This document shows positions 22,258 through 33,775 of a stretch of 64,000 bases of DNA, piece after piece (within the stretch, counting starts at the first letter, position 1; every line of letters starts with the position of its first letter). A model generated the notes under the pieces. That model was not told where the DNA came from and did no database searches. It worked only from the letters and a program-made list of their open reading frames with translations. Both the position numbers and the translations under genes were made by a program. This DNA is from Rattus norvegicus (Eukaryota; Chordata; Mammalia; Rodentia; Muridae): positions 70,071,924-70,135,923 of the forward strand of contig NC_086024.1 of NCBI RefSeq assembly GCF_036323735.1, read 5' to 3'.

Positions 22258-23418
22258 CAGATTATCTCTAGTGTTACTTTGTTCTGCTATTTCTGACAGT
22301 GGCTGGACTGTCCTATAAGCCTGTGTGTCAGGAGTGCTGTAGACCTGTTTTCCTCTCTTTCAGTCAGTTATGGGGACAGAGTGTTCTGCTTTCGGGCGTG
22401 TAGTTTTTCCTCTCTACAGGTCTTCAGCTGTTCCTGTGGGCCTGTGTCTTGAGTTCACCAGGCAGCTTTCTTGCAGCAGAAAATTTGGTCTTACCTGTGG
22501 TCCCGAGGCTCAGGTTTGCTCGTGGGGTGCTGTCCAGGGGCTCTCTGCAGCGGCAGCAACCAGGAAGACCTGTGCCGCCCCTTCCGGGAGCTTCAGTGCA
22601 CCAGGGTTCCAGATGGTCTTTGGCTTTTTCCTCTGGCGTCCGAGATGTGTGTGCAGGGAGCAGTCTCTTCTGGTTTCCCAGGCCTGTCTGCCTCTCTGAA
22701 GGTTTAGCTCTCCCTCCCACGGGATTTGGGTGCAGAGAACTGTTTATCCGGTCTGTTTCCTTCAGGGTCCGGCGGTGTCTCCGGCAGGGGTCCTGCCGCT
22801 CCTGGGCCCTCCCCCACGGGAGCCCAGAGGCCTTATACAGTTTCCTCTTGGGCCAGGGATGTGGGCAGGGGTGAGCAGTGTTGGTGGTCTCTTCCGCTCT
22901 GCAGCCTCAGGAGTGCCCACCTGACCAGGCGGTTGGGTCTCTCTCTCACCGGGTCTGGGAGCAGAGAGCTGCTGCGGGCCGGGATCCGCGTATGTGGGAC
23001 TTCCGGTAAACACAGAACGTGCCCGGTTCTAGAGAAATTCTGCTTCCGTGTGTCCCAAGCTCACCAGGCAGCTTTCTTGCAGCAGAAAATTTGGTCTTCC
23101 CTGTGGTCCTGAGGCTCAAGTTCGCTCGTGGGGTGCTGCCCAGGGGCTCTCTGCAGCGGCAGCAACCAGGAAGACCTGTGCCGCCCCTTCCGGGAGCTTC
23201 AGTGCACCAGGGTTCCAGATGGTCTTTGGCTTTTTCCTCTGGCGTCCGAGATGTGTGTGCAGGGAGCAGTCTCTTCTGGTTTCCCAGGCCTGTCTGCCTC
23301 TCTGAAGGTTTAGCTCTCCCTCCCACGGGATTTGGGTGCAGAGAACTGTTTATCCGGTCTGTTTCCTTCAGGGTCCAGCGGTGTCTGTGGCAGGGGTCCT
23401 GCCGCTCCTGGGCCCTGT
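22258..23418 (-). promoter_or_regulatory. L1-B 5' UTR with tandem ~606-bp units
   Basis: The landmark CACCAGGCAGCTTTCTTGCAG occurs at 22456 and again at 23062, a period of 606 bp. The proximal unit runs to about 23003 and the distal, partial unit is 23004-23418. Tandem promoter units of this kind drive L1 transcription in rodents. Open frames occur on both strands because the region is GC-rich. Confidence 0.85.
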
Positions 23419-23754
23419 GAGAGTTCATCTTGATGGATTTTTCCTTTGATGAATATGAAGTGTCCTTCCTTATCTTTTTTTGATGACTTTTAGTTGAAAA
23501 TTGATTTTATTTGATATTAAAATGGCTACTCCAGCTTGCTTCTTCTGACCATTTGCTTGGAAAAGTGGTTTCCAGCCTTTCACTCTGAGGTAGTGTCTGT
23601 CTTTGTCTCTGAGGTGTGTTTCCTGTAGGCAGCAGAATGCAGGGTCCTCGTTGCGTATCCAGTTTGTTAATCTATGTCTTTTTATTGGGGAGTTGAGGCC
23701 ATTGATGATGAGAGATATTAAGGAATAGTGATTATTGCTTCCTGTTATATTCAT
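23419..23754 (-). pseudogene. L1-C ORF2, N-terminal endonuclease remnant
   Basis: The sequence starts with MNITGSNNHYSLISL and continues through QETHLRD and the AGVAILISNKINF segment, then shifts frame (an extra T near 23480) and is cut off at the L1-B junction. The residue equivalent to human N14 is Ile (LIING; codon 23707-23709), as in L1-D. Confidence 0.9.
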
Positions 23755-23813
23755 ATTTGGATATGAGGTTATGTTTGTGTGCTTTTGTTCTCTTTGTTTT
23801 GTTGCCAGAACGA

Positions 23814-24889
23814 TTAGTTTCTTGCTTCTTCTAGGGTATAGCTTGCCTCCTTGTGTTGGGCTTTACCATTTATTATCCTTTGTAGTGCTGGATTTGTAGA
23901 AAGATATTGTGTAAATTTGGTATTATCATGGAATATCTTGGTTTCTCCATCTATGTTAATTGAGAGTTTTTCAGAATACAGTAACCTGGGCTGGCATTTG
24001 TGTTCTCTTAGTGTCTGTATGACTTCTGTCCAGGATCTTCTGGCTTTCATAGTCTCTGGCAAAATGTCTGGTGTGATTCTGATAGGTCTGCCTGTATATG
24101 TTATTTGATGTTTGTCCCTTACTGCTTTTAATATTCTTTCTTATTTTGTGCATTTTGTGTTTTTACTATTGTGTAACGGGAGGAATTTCTTTTCTGGTCC
24201 AATCTATTTGGAGTTCTGTAGGCTTCTTGTATGCTTATGGGTATCTCTTTCTTTAGGTTAGGGAAATTTTCTTCTATGATTTTGTTGAAGATATTTATTG
24301 GTCCTTTGAACTGGGAGTTTTCACTCTCTTCTATACCTATTATCCTTAGGTTTGATCTTCTCATTGAGTCCTGGATTTCCTGTATGTTTTGGACCAGTAG
24401 CTTTTTCTGCTTTACATTATCTTTGACAGTTGAGTCGATGATTTCTATTGAATCTTCTGCTCCTGAGATTCTCTCTTCTATATCTTGTATTCTGTTGGTG
24501 AAGCTTGTATCTAGGGCTCCTCGTTTCTTCTTTTGGTTTTCTATATCCAGGATTGTTTCCATGTGTTCTTTCTTGATTGCTTCTATTTCCATTTTTAATT
24601 CCTTCAACTGTTTGATTGTGTTTTCCTGGTATTCTTTCACGGATTTTTGTGATTCCTCTCTGTAGGCTTCCACTTGTTTATTTATGTTTTCCTGTCTTTC
24701 TCTAAGGGAGTTCTTCATGTTTTTCTTGAAGTCCTCCAGCATCATGATCAGATATGATTTTTAAAGAAGATCTTGCTTTTCTGGTGTGTTTGGATATTCC
24801 GTGTTTGCTTTGGTGGGGGAATTGGGCTTCAATGATGCCATGTAGTCTTGGTTTCTGTTGCTTGGATTCCTGCATTTGCCCCTCGCCAT
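23814..24889 (-). pseudogene. L1-C ORF1, disrupted
   Basis: The start codon is at 24887-24889. A TAA near codon 41-43 (about 24763) truncates the protein before the coiled coil. The rest reopens as a 205-codon frame (24128-24745: coiled coil and RRM) and an 82-codon C-terminal frame (23814-24062). A frameshift near 24145 separates them. It has the longer MKNSLRE form shared with L1-D. Confidence 0.9.
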
Positions 24890-25586
24890 CAGATTATCTC
24901 TAGTGTTACTTTGTTCTTCTATTTCTGACAGTGGCTAGACTGTCCTATAAGCCTGTGTGTCAGGGGTGCTGTAGATTGTTTTCCTGTTTTCTTTCAGCCA
25001 ATTATGGGAACAGAGTGTTCTGCTTTCGGGCGTGTAGTTTTTCCTATCTACAGGTCTTCAGCTGTTCCTGTGGGCCTGTGTCCTGAGTTCACTAGGCAGG
25101 TCGCTTGGAGTAGGAAGGTTTGTCTTACCTATGGTCCCGAGGCTCAAGTTTGCTCGATGGGTGTTGCTTATGAGCTCTACGTGGGGGCAGTAACCAGGAA
25201 GATCTGTGCCTCCCTTTCCGGGAGCTTCCGTTCACCAGGGTTCCAGATGGCATTTGGTGTTTTCCTCTGAAAGCAGTAATGCAGGCAGAGTGTAGTCTCT
25301 TCTGGTTTTCCAGGTGTGTCTGCCTCTCTGAAGGTTTAGCTCTCCCTCCCACAGGATTTGGGTGCAGAGAACTATTTATCTGGTCGGTCCCTTCAGGTTC
25401 TGGCAGTGTCTCAGAAGCAGGGGACCTGCTGCTGCTGTGCCCTTATCCAAGGGAACTCAGAGGCTCTATACAGTTTCCTCCTGGGCCAGGGATGTGGGCA
25501 GGGGTGGGCAGTGTTGGTGGTCTCTTCAGCTCTGCAGTCTCAGGAATGCCTACCTGTCCAGGCGGTGAGGTCTCTCTCCCACAGGG
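24890..25586 (-). promoter_or_regulatory. L1-C 5' UTR, single diverged unit
   Basis: Homologous to the other L1 5' UTR units but clearly more diverged, in keeping with an older insertion. It ends at CCCACAGGG before the Lx-3 3' UTR. Confidence 0.75.
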
Positions 25587-26059
25587 AGGACTGCCAGTTC
25601 TTTCAGACAGGAACAGCTAATGGTCAGAGTTCTGACTGGGGGATATCAACCCATCCCGTACTTGTTGTCTTGTCTTTTTGCTGGAAGTGGGCTCTACAAG
25701 TTCCCTCTACTCACCATAGGATATTTGATCTAGGGGCCAAATATCCTCACCTCCCAGGTCTCTAGTACATAATGGAAGGTCCTCTCAATTTCTAACCTCT
25801 CAAGGTTGCTTGTTTCCATTCTTTCTGCTGGCTCTCGGGGCTTCAGTCAATTTCGCTCACACTGTACCAGATCATGTCCCCTCTCCACCTTCCACCCAAT
25901 CCCTTTTCCCTTCCAGGTCCTTCCCTCTCTCCCTGCTGTGGTTGGTTTCTTCTCCCTGCCACGTGTGACTTTTGAGTTCTGTGGACTGTATCTTGGATAT
26001 ATTCTGTATCTTGGTTTTTTTGTTTTTGTTTATTTATTTCACTAATATCCACTTATTAG

Positions 26060-29000
26060 TGAGTACATACTGTGCATTTCCTTTTTGGATCTCAGTTACC
26101 AAACTCAGGATGATATTTTCTAGTTCCATCCATTTCCCTGTAAAACTCAGTATTTCCCTGTTCTTAATAGCCAATAGTTTTTCATTGTGTAAAGGAACCA
26201 CATTTTCTGTATCTATTCTTCTATGGTGGGACATCTGGGTTGTTTCCAGCTTCTGACTATCACAAATAATATCACTATGAACATAGTAGAACACCTGCTC
26301 CTGTGGCATAGTGGCGCATGTTTTGGGTATATTCCCAAGAATGTTATTGCTCAGTCTTTTAGGAAGATCTATTTCCAATTTTCTGAGGAACCTTCAAATT
26401 TATTTACAGAATGGTTGTACCAGTTTGCAATCCCACCTGCAATGGAGAACTGTTGCTCTTTCTCCACATCCTAGTCAATATGTGCTGTCACCTGAGGTTT
26501 TGATCTCAGGCATTCTGACTGGTGTAAGGTAGAATCTCAAGATGGGGTTTTGATGTGCATTTCTATGATCACTAAGGACTTTGAACATCTCTTTAGGTGC
26601 TTCTCAGCCATTGGAGATACCTCTTTTGTGAATTCTTTTTTTAAATTGGATATTTTTAATTTTCATTTCAAATGTTATCCCCTTTCCCTGTTTCCTGTCC
26701 ATAAATCCCCTATCCCAACCCTCCTTTCCCTTCTTCTCTGAGGGTGTCAGCCCCCAACCACCCACCTCTTTCTGCCTCCCTTCCCTGACATTCCGTTATA
26801 CTGAGGGGTCCAGCCTTGGTATGACCAAGGGCTTCTCCTGCCATGGGTGCCCAACAAGGCCAACCTCTGCTACATTTACAGCTGGAGTCATGGGTCTGTC
26901 CATGTGTACTCTTTGGGTGGTGGTTTAGTCCCTGGGAGCTCTGGTTGTTTTGTATTGTTTTTCTTATTGGGTTGCAACCCCTTCAGCTCTTTTATCAATT
27001 GGGTCGTTTTGTTTTTCGGTGGTTTGCTTCTTGAGTTCTTTATGTATTTTAGATACTAACCCTCTGTTGAATGCGGGTTTAGTGAAGTTTTTCTCCAGGC
27101 TGTAGGTTGTTAATTTGTTCTATTAATTATATCCATTGCCTTACAGATGCTTTCCGGCTTCATGGGGTCCCATTTATCAATTCTTGATCTTAGAGCATTA
27201 GCCATAGGAGTTCTGTTTAGGAAATTTTCCCCTGTGCCTAAGAGTTCAGGGCCCTTTTCCACTTTGTCTTCTAATTGATTGAGTGTATCTGGTTTTATTT
27301 TGAGATCCTTGATCCACTTGGACTTGAGCTTTGCCACAAGATGACAAATATGGGTCTGGTTTCATTTTCTACATACAGACAGCCAGTCAGACCAGTACCA
27401 TTTATTGAAGATGTTTTCTTTCTTCCATTGTGTATTTTTGCCTTCTTTGTGAAAGATCAAGTGTGTGTAAGTGTGTAAGTTTTATTTCTGAGTCTTCAAT
27501 TCTATTCCATTGATCAACCTGTCTGTCTCTTTACCAATACCATTGAGTTTTTATCATTATTGCCCTGTAATAGAGCTTGAGGTCAGAGATGGTGATTTTC
27601 CCCTAGCAGTTCTTTTAATGTTAAGAATTGTTTTTGCTATTCCGGGTGTTTGGGCTTTCCAGATGAATTTGAGAATTGCTTTTTCTATGTTTTTGAAGAA
27701 TTGTGCTGGCATTTTGATGGGGATTAAATTGAATATGTAGATTGCCTTTGGTAGGATGGTCATTTTTACTATCCAATTTATTATGCCAATCCATGAGCAT
27801 GGGAGATATCTCTATTTTCTGAGATCTTCTTCAATTTCTTTCTTGAGAGACTTGAAGTTCTTGTCATACAGATCTTTTACTTGCTTGGTTAGAATCATAC
27901 CAAGGTGTTTTATGTTATTTGTGGCTATTGTGAAGGAAGCTGTTTCTCTAATTTCTTTTTTTATCATATTTATCATTTGTATAGAGAACGGCTACAGATT
28001 TGTTTGAATTAATTTTATATCAATCCACTCTGCTGAAGTTGTTTATCACCTAGAGAAGTCCTCTGGTAGAAATTTGGGTAATGGTTATTTATATTATGCC
28101 ATCTGCAAATAGTGATACCTTTATTTCTTCTTCACTAATTTATATCCCCTTGATCTCCTTTTGTTTTCTTATTGTTCTAGCTAGTACTCTGAGTACTATA
28201 TTGAATAGATATGGGCAGAGTGGGCATACTTATTTTGTCCCTGATTTTAGTGGGATTGCTTCAAGTATTTCTCCATTTAATTTGATATTGGCTGTTGTTT
28301 TGCAGTAAATTGCTTTTATTATGTTTAGGGATGCATCTTGAATTCCTGATGTCTCCAATGCTTTTAACATTAAGGGGTGTTGTATCTTGTCAAATGTTTT
28401 TTCTGCATCTAAAGAGATGATCATGTGATTTGTTATTCTTTGAGTTCATTTATATAGTGGATTATGTTAATGGATTTTCATATATTGAACCAACCTTGCA
28501 TCCCTGGGATGAAGCCTACTTGATCATGGTAAATGATAGGTTTGATGTGTTCTTGGACTCATTTTGCAAGAATTTTATAGAGTATTTTTGCATCAATATT
28601 CATAAACAAGATTAGTCTGAAGTTCTCTCTTTTGGTTGGGTTCCTGGTGTGTTTTAGGTATCAGAATAATTATGGCTTCATAGAATGAATTATTTAGTGT
28701 TCCTTTTGTTTTTATTCTATGGGATAATTTGAGGAATCTTAGTATCAGGTCTTCTTTGAAGATCTGGTAGAATTTATGCACTAAATCCTTCTGGCCCTGT
28801 TGTTTTTTTGGTTGGGAGGTTTTTAATGAGTTCTTCTATTTCCTTAAGCCATATGGGTCTGCTTAAATAGTTTATCTGCTCTTTTAGTCTCCATGTAGAA
28901 AACCATTCATTTCACCTAGATTTTTCAGCTTTGTTGAGTAGGCTTTTGTAGTAGGATCTATTGGTTTTTTTTTTTGGATTTCTTTCATTTTTGTCTTTAT

Positions 29001-30200
29001 GTCTCCCTTTTGACTTCTGTTTTTTTTTTTTTTTAATTTGGATACTACCTTTGGGCCTTTTAATTAATTTGGCCAGGGGTTTATATATCTTGCTGATTCT
29101 CTCAAAGAATCAGCTTTTGGTTTTGTTGATCCTTTTTATTGTTCTCTTTGTTTTTATTTTGTTGATTTCAGCCCTGAGTTTGACTATTGCATGTTGTCTA
29201 CTCCTCTTGAGTGAGTTTGCTTCTTTTTGTTCTAGAACTCTCAGGTGTGCTGTTAAGTTGCTAGTGTAAGATCTCTTCAGTTTCCTTACCAGAGCACTTA
29301 GTGCTATGAATTTTCCTCTTAGAACTGCTTTCATTGTGTCCCATAAGTTTGGGTATGATGTACAACATTTTCATTAATTCCAGGATGTCTTTAATTTCTT
29401 GCTTTATGTCTTCTCTGACAAAGTTATCATTGACTAGAACAGTGTTCAGCTTCCATGTGTATGTGGAATTTCTGTTGTTTTTGCTGTTACTGAAGCCTTA
29501 GGCCATGGTGGTCTGATAAGATGCATGGGATTATGTCAATCTTCTTGTATTGGTTGAGGGTTGTTTTGTGACCAATTATATGGTTGATTTTGGAGAAGGT
29601 ACCATGAAATGCTGAGAAGAAGGTGTATTCTTTTCTTTTGGGGTGAAATGTTCTGTAGCTATCTGCTAAACCCATTTGGTTCATAACCTCTATAAGTTTC
29701 CCTGTGTCTCTGTTTAGTTTCTGTTTCAATAACTTGTCTATTGGTGAGAGTGGGGTGGTGAAGTCTCCTGCTATTATTTTGTGGAGTTCAATGTGCATTT
29801 TTTAGCTTTAATAAGTTTCTTTTATGAATGTGGGTGCCCTCACATTTGTGCCATAGATGTTCAGAATTGAGACTTTCTCTTCATGGATTTTCCCTTTGAT
29901 GAATATGAAGTGTTCTTCCTGATCATGCTTGATAACTTTTGGTTGAAACTCTATTTTATTGGACATTAGGAAGGGAACTCCAGCTTGTTTCTTGGGAACA
30001 TTTGCTTGGAAGATCTTTTTCCATCATTTTACTCTAAGATAGTGTCTGTCTTTGTTATTTAGATGAGTTTCTTATATGTAGCAAAATGCTGGATCTTTTT
30101 TGCGTATCCAGCTGTTAGCTTATATCTTTTTATAGGTGAGTTGAGTCCATTAATATTGAGAGCTATTGAAGACAGATGACTGTTCCTGTTACATTTGCTT
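26060..30200 (-). pseudogene. Lx-3 ORF2 relic
   Basis: Fragments of reverse transcriptase and endonuclease are scattered over three frames, with stops and indels throughout. The C-terminal block near 26034-26378 retains a diverged WYIYTMEYY-like segment (VVPLHNEKLLAIKN). The EN block at 29487-29798 keeps KINHIIGHKTTLNQ and SDHHGL. Not functional. Confidence 0.8.
26635..27005 (-). mobile_element. L1: 5'-truncated L1 tail inserted in Lx-3 ORF2
   Basis: A T-run followed by TTCATTTCAAATGTTATCCC, a C-rich tract, TCCAGCCTTGGTATGACCAAGG and GGTGGTTTAGTCCCTGGGAGC is an L1 3' UTR in reverse complement. The Lx-3 ORF2 sequence stops before it (GTGAATTC) and resumes after it (GGTGGTTTGCTTCTTGAG). Confidence 0.8.
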
Positions 30201-30259
30201 TTGTAGGAGAATTTATGTGCTTGTGGTTCTCTCTTTTTGCCTTTGTTGTGAGATGCTTA

Positions 30260-31250
30260 ATATATTGTCTTTTCTTTGGTATAGGTGCCTTCCTTAAAAT
30301 GGAGTTTGCCTTCTAGGATCCTCTGTAGGGATGGATTGGTAGATAGATGCTGTTTTAATTTTGTGTTGTCCTAGAATATTTTGATTTCTCCATCTGTGTT
30401 GATTGAGAGTTTTTCTGGCTATTGTAGCCTGGGTTGGCATTTGTGTTCTCTCAAAGTCTTCATGGCCTCTGATCAGGCTCTTTTGGCATTCATAGTTTCT
30501 GTTGAGAAGTCTAGTGCAATTCTGACAGGTCTATGATTGTTACTTTGTCCTTTTCCCTTGCAGCTTTTAATATTCTTTCTTTGTTCTGTGCATTTAGTGT
30601 TTTGATTATTATGTGATAAGAGGATTTTCTTTTCTGGTCTCATTTATACACCAGTTCTATAGGCTCCTTGTATCTTTTTGGACATCTCTTTCTTTAGGTT
30701 GGGGAAGTTTTCTTCTATGATTTTGTTGAAGACATTTTCAGGTCCTTTGAGCTAGGAATTTTTCTTCTCCTCTAATCCAATTATTTTTAGATTTGGTCTT
30801 TACATTGTGTCCAGAATTCCCTGGATGTTTTGGGTTGGGAGTTTTTTATGTTTTGAATTTTCTTTAACAGTGTGTCTATCTCCTCTACAGTACCTTCTAC
30901 ACTGGAGATTCTCTCTTGTATTCTGTTGGAAATTCTTACATCTTTAATTCCTGATGTCTTTCCTAGGTTTTCCACTTCCAGGTTTGCCTTCTTTTGCATT
31001 TTCTTTATTGTTTCTACTTTCATTTTTAGGTCTTGAACCGTTTATGTAACTCCTTCACTTATTTGTGTTTTCCTGTATTTATTTAAGGGATTTATTTGTT
31101 TCCTCTTTATGGGCCTCTACCTGTTTACTTGTGTTTTCCTGTATTCCTTTCAGTGAGTTATTTATATCCTCCTTAAAAGACTCTATTGCTCCTGGTTTTG
31201 AAATGACTATAGATTTGGGTACTGATTTGTCTTTATTGGTTGTTGTTTTG
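30260..31250 (-). pseudogene. Lx-3 ORF1 relic
   Basis: Homologous in layout to the ORF1 of L1-A to L1-D but broken throughout. The clearest piece (30787-31023) encodes coiled-coil sequence (SNRIQERISSVEGTVEEID). The start codon is not certain. Confidence 0.65.
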
Positions 31251-32400
31251 TTGCTTGGTTTCTGCTTCCTCTTTGGATTTTTGGAGTGTGGGATGTTGCC
31301 TGCTAATCTAGTGTACTTAGCCTATGTGTTTAAGGCAATCCTTGCTGGCGTTAGAGGCAGGGATTTTGGGATGAGTTGAGAAAAGAAAGTTTGGGGATTT
31401 TTGCAAATCATTAAGGATGGGTTAGAGAGGAACCAAGAACTGCACCATACTTTCTGCTATTGATCTAGGCATGAGAGTAGGGTGATTAGGATTAGAGGAG
31501 TTAAGGAAAACTGTGTATCAGCAATCAGCCTATTGTTGCCCTGATAGGAGTGGCTAAAGGCTGCAACAAATATTCTGCTACAAAGCTGGAAATGAGACTG
31601 AGGGATCATATCTGGGGGAACGGAGAGAGAAAAGAATATTTGCAATGAGGTTTCCTGGTTTTCTGTCATGGCATGTGGATCAGCAACAGGTCCCTGCTGG
31701 ATCTGTGGGCTGAGATAGCAACACGTGGGGGAAGGAATTTAGAAAGGGACAATCTGGGGATCCACAGAAGATGGGAGCATGGGGACAGTAAAGGTTGCAA
31801 TAGGTGTTCTGCAGAAGAGAATGGGGTGAACCTGGGGGGATTGGATCTCAGGGAAGAGAAGATCTTCATGCAAGCAACATGGTTTTATTGCAGGCATCTC
31901 CTGTGCCTTAGCGATGTGTACCTGCTGAGTTGAGGACTAGGATAACAATACACATGTTGAGAGGGAAGTCAGCAGGGATGGTTTGTCGAATACACAGAAG
32001 ATATGGGTAGCAGGAATAGTAGACCTCACTTAGTGCTTTGTTGCTGCATGAGGGATGATAATGGAGAATTGCATTTAGAGGGAAAGAAGGAGTGGTGAAG
32101 GTTTTCAGTTGGCTTACTGTTTTCATGCCCTGTTCAGTTGGTGTATCATAGTGAATATCTGATGGCGTTGGAGGCTAGGATGTTATGAGAAGGGGGATGT
32201 TGGAAGTTGGGGGATAAAAGGGTGAGAGAGGAGATATTTGTGTTCCATTGAGGATGGGATCAGAGAGAAAAGGGAGACTGCAGCAGGTTTTCTTTTACAG
32301 AGCTGGAATGCAAATGGGGTAGTAGAACTAAAGGAGCAAAGGAAGAGGTATGCATCTGCTCTCAGTCTACTTATTGTCCTGGCAAGCCAAGAGTGCAGAT
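31251..32400 (-). promoter_or_regulatory. Lx-3 5' UTR-like region with degenerate repeats
   Basis: A purine-rich region upstream of the ORF1 relic shows several loosely repeated blocks roughly 200-300 bp apart, such as GTGGGCTGAGATAGCAACAC near 31710, GAGGACTAGGATAACAATAC near 31935 and GAGGCTAGGATGTTATGAG near 32170. This fits decayed tandem promoter units of an Lx element. The outer limit is uncertain. Confidence 0.5.
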
Positions 32401-33473
32401 TCTAAATGTGCTGCTTTATGTTGAAGTCAGTGAGTAATTGTTGACATGAAAATTAAGATAATGACTTAGAGCATTGAATGTGGAGCCTTGGAAAGAAAAG
32501 AGAAGGAATAATGAAGAATGGAAAGATCTTATATTACTGAAATTAAAGAGAAAGGACAGAATGTTCAAGTGGTTATTAGGAACCATGAGAACAAAACTAG
32601 ATGAAAGGTATAGACGGCTTAGGAAAGATGAGATTTGCTGAAGCAGGTGTTGTTGGGGTGCATAGCACCTTGAAGTCTCTCCAACTCTATTGCCAATATC
32701 CTTCATTGATTATTTGTACATGCTTGTTGTAGTAATAAATCACAATGCAACCTAATTACTTTCTTGTATTCTCATTTAATGTTAGAAAGTTACTTGATAA
32801 GAAAATACAAAAGTATATTACTCTGTAGATATGATAGAAAGTTTAATGTTCATTTGCGGGTCATTTATATGTTGAATTTATTGAAATTGACCTTCAGTAT
32901 ATATCTGTAATGATGTAATATCTGTCTTTTAGCTATTTTACCCTTGAATGGATAGAATGTATGTTCTTTACATATTCTGTAATGAAGGTGAGATACTCAG
33001 AGGGAAACACAGACATGGAGATGCATCCAGTGTAAACTCAGTATTAGATAAACAGCCTAGAGGCCCAGCAGCTTCCCTGAGATTATAGCATTGCTTCTTA
33101 TTAGGAAAGATCCACTTATAGAAAGTAACATTTAAAAGTCTGTAGCTCATAGTAAGAAAAGTAATATTCTGCTAGGCTGCCTTTTGAAGTAGTAAACACC
33201 TTTCATGTCATTTAATAATGGCTTGGATAGTTTTGAGAAACTAAGTGTCAAGTTTACTGAAAACAAGAAATGTACTTTTGGTGACCTCTTTCATCAAATC
33301 TTAAATCAACCGATCATGCCATCGTAAAACATGTTTTATTTATTTAAGCTTATGTATATGGTAAAGCTAAAATTCTCCAGGCCTAAAAAATTCTAACAAT
33401 ATGGAAACAGAGCAAATGTGATGAATAAATCCTATAAAATTATTATCTAAAATGGTAATATATGATGAAAGAC
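32401..33473. other. Unassigned sequence
   Basis: AT-rich; no gene or repeat recognised. Part of 32400-32700 may still belong to the Lx-3 5' region. Confidence 0.4.
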
Positions 33474-33670
33474 AAAGGAGCTGTAGACATGGTTCACTAG
33501 TTAAGAGCTCTTAAACAGTATGAAACTTAATTGTACTAAACTGTACTGCTCTCCAAAAGTGCCCAAGTTCATTTTTCAGCACCCATGTGTGGTTGCTCTC
33601 AAATATCAGAACTACCAAGTCCAGGTGATGCAACACCCTCTCCTACTTATCGTGGGCATGAGTATCTGTG

Positions 33671-33739
<69 letters not shown>

Positions 33740-33775
33740 ACCACAGAGACATTTAAAAATAATAAAATCATAAAG
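33474..33775 (+). mobile_element. B3-like SINE containing a CA microsatellite
   Basis: The plus strand shows a degraded B3 start (GGAGCTGTAGACATGGTTCACTAGTTAAGAG), then CCCAAGTTCATTTTTCAGCACCCATGTG, then an internal (CA)n and an A-rich end (ATTTAAAAATAATAAAATC). About 35 bp of unrelated sequence splits the A-box part from the B-box part. Confidence 0.65.
33673..33742. repeat. (CA)n microsatellite
   Basis: About 30 CA units with one AA interruption near the end, inside the B3-like SINE. Histidine-rich and valine-rich open frames across it are artefacts. Confidence 0.97.

Larger units (their letters stand above)
16567..23418 (-). mobile_element. L1: L1-B: rat L1 with 1.7 promoter units, fused to L1-C
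   Basis: On the minus strand it has a 5' UTR of two tandem units (22258-23418, the distal one partial), ORF1 (21184-22257), ORF2 (17301-21125, broken), a G-rich 3' UTR (about 16590-17300) and a poly-T tail (16566-16590). At 23418 the second 5' UTR unit stops in the middle of GGGCCCT and joins L1-C ORF2 sequence with no host DNA between. Its ORF2 carries the same net 5-bp deletion as L1-A plus private single-base indels. Confidence 0.93.
23419..25586 (-). mobile_element. L1: L1-C: 5' part of an L1, 3' half missing
   Basis: The minus strand carries a 5' UTR (24890-25586), ORF1 (23814-24889, broken) and only the first ~112 codons of ORF2 (23419-23754). The remaining ORF2 and 3' UTR are absent, replaced at 23418 by the 5' end of L1-B. 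The 5' end at about 25586 abuts the 3' UTR of the old element Lx-3. Confidence 0.9.
25587..32400 (-). mobile_element. L1: Lx-3: nearly complete old L1
   Basis: Diverged L1 on the minus strand: 3' UTR without its last part (25587-26060), ORF2 relic (about 26060-30200, interrupted by an L1 tail at 26635-27005), ORF1 relic (about 30260-31250) and a 5' UTR-like region (to about 32400). Short frames keep RT landmarks, such as SLDAEKTFDKIQHPLM at 28230-28424, and endonuclease landmarks (AGDF and the HKRTTLNQ region at 29487-29798). All frames are broken. Confidence 0.8.

Noticed and set aside
22258..23418. Repeated blocks that might suggest a CRISPR-like or satellite array.
   Set aside because: There are only two ~606-bp units, upstream of L1 ORF1 and homologous to other L1 5' UTRs. 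The genome is mammalian.
33520..33773. Histidine/threonine-rich open frames at the CA repeat.
   Set aside because: They are pure translation of a CA microsatellite, and similar frames occur in other phases and on the other strand. The same applies to 483-633, 49032-49296, 52669-52995 and 54103-54382.
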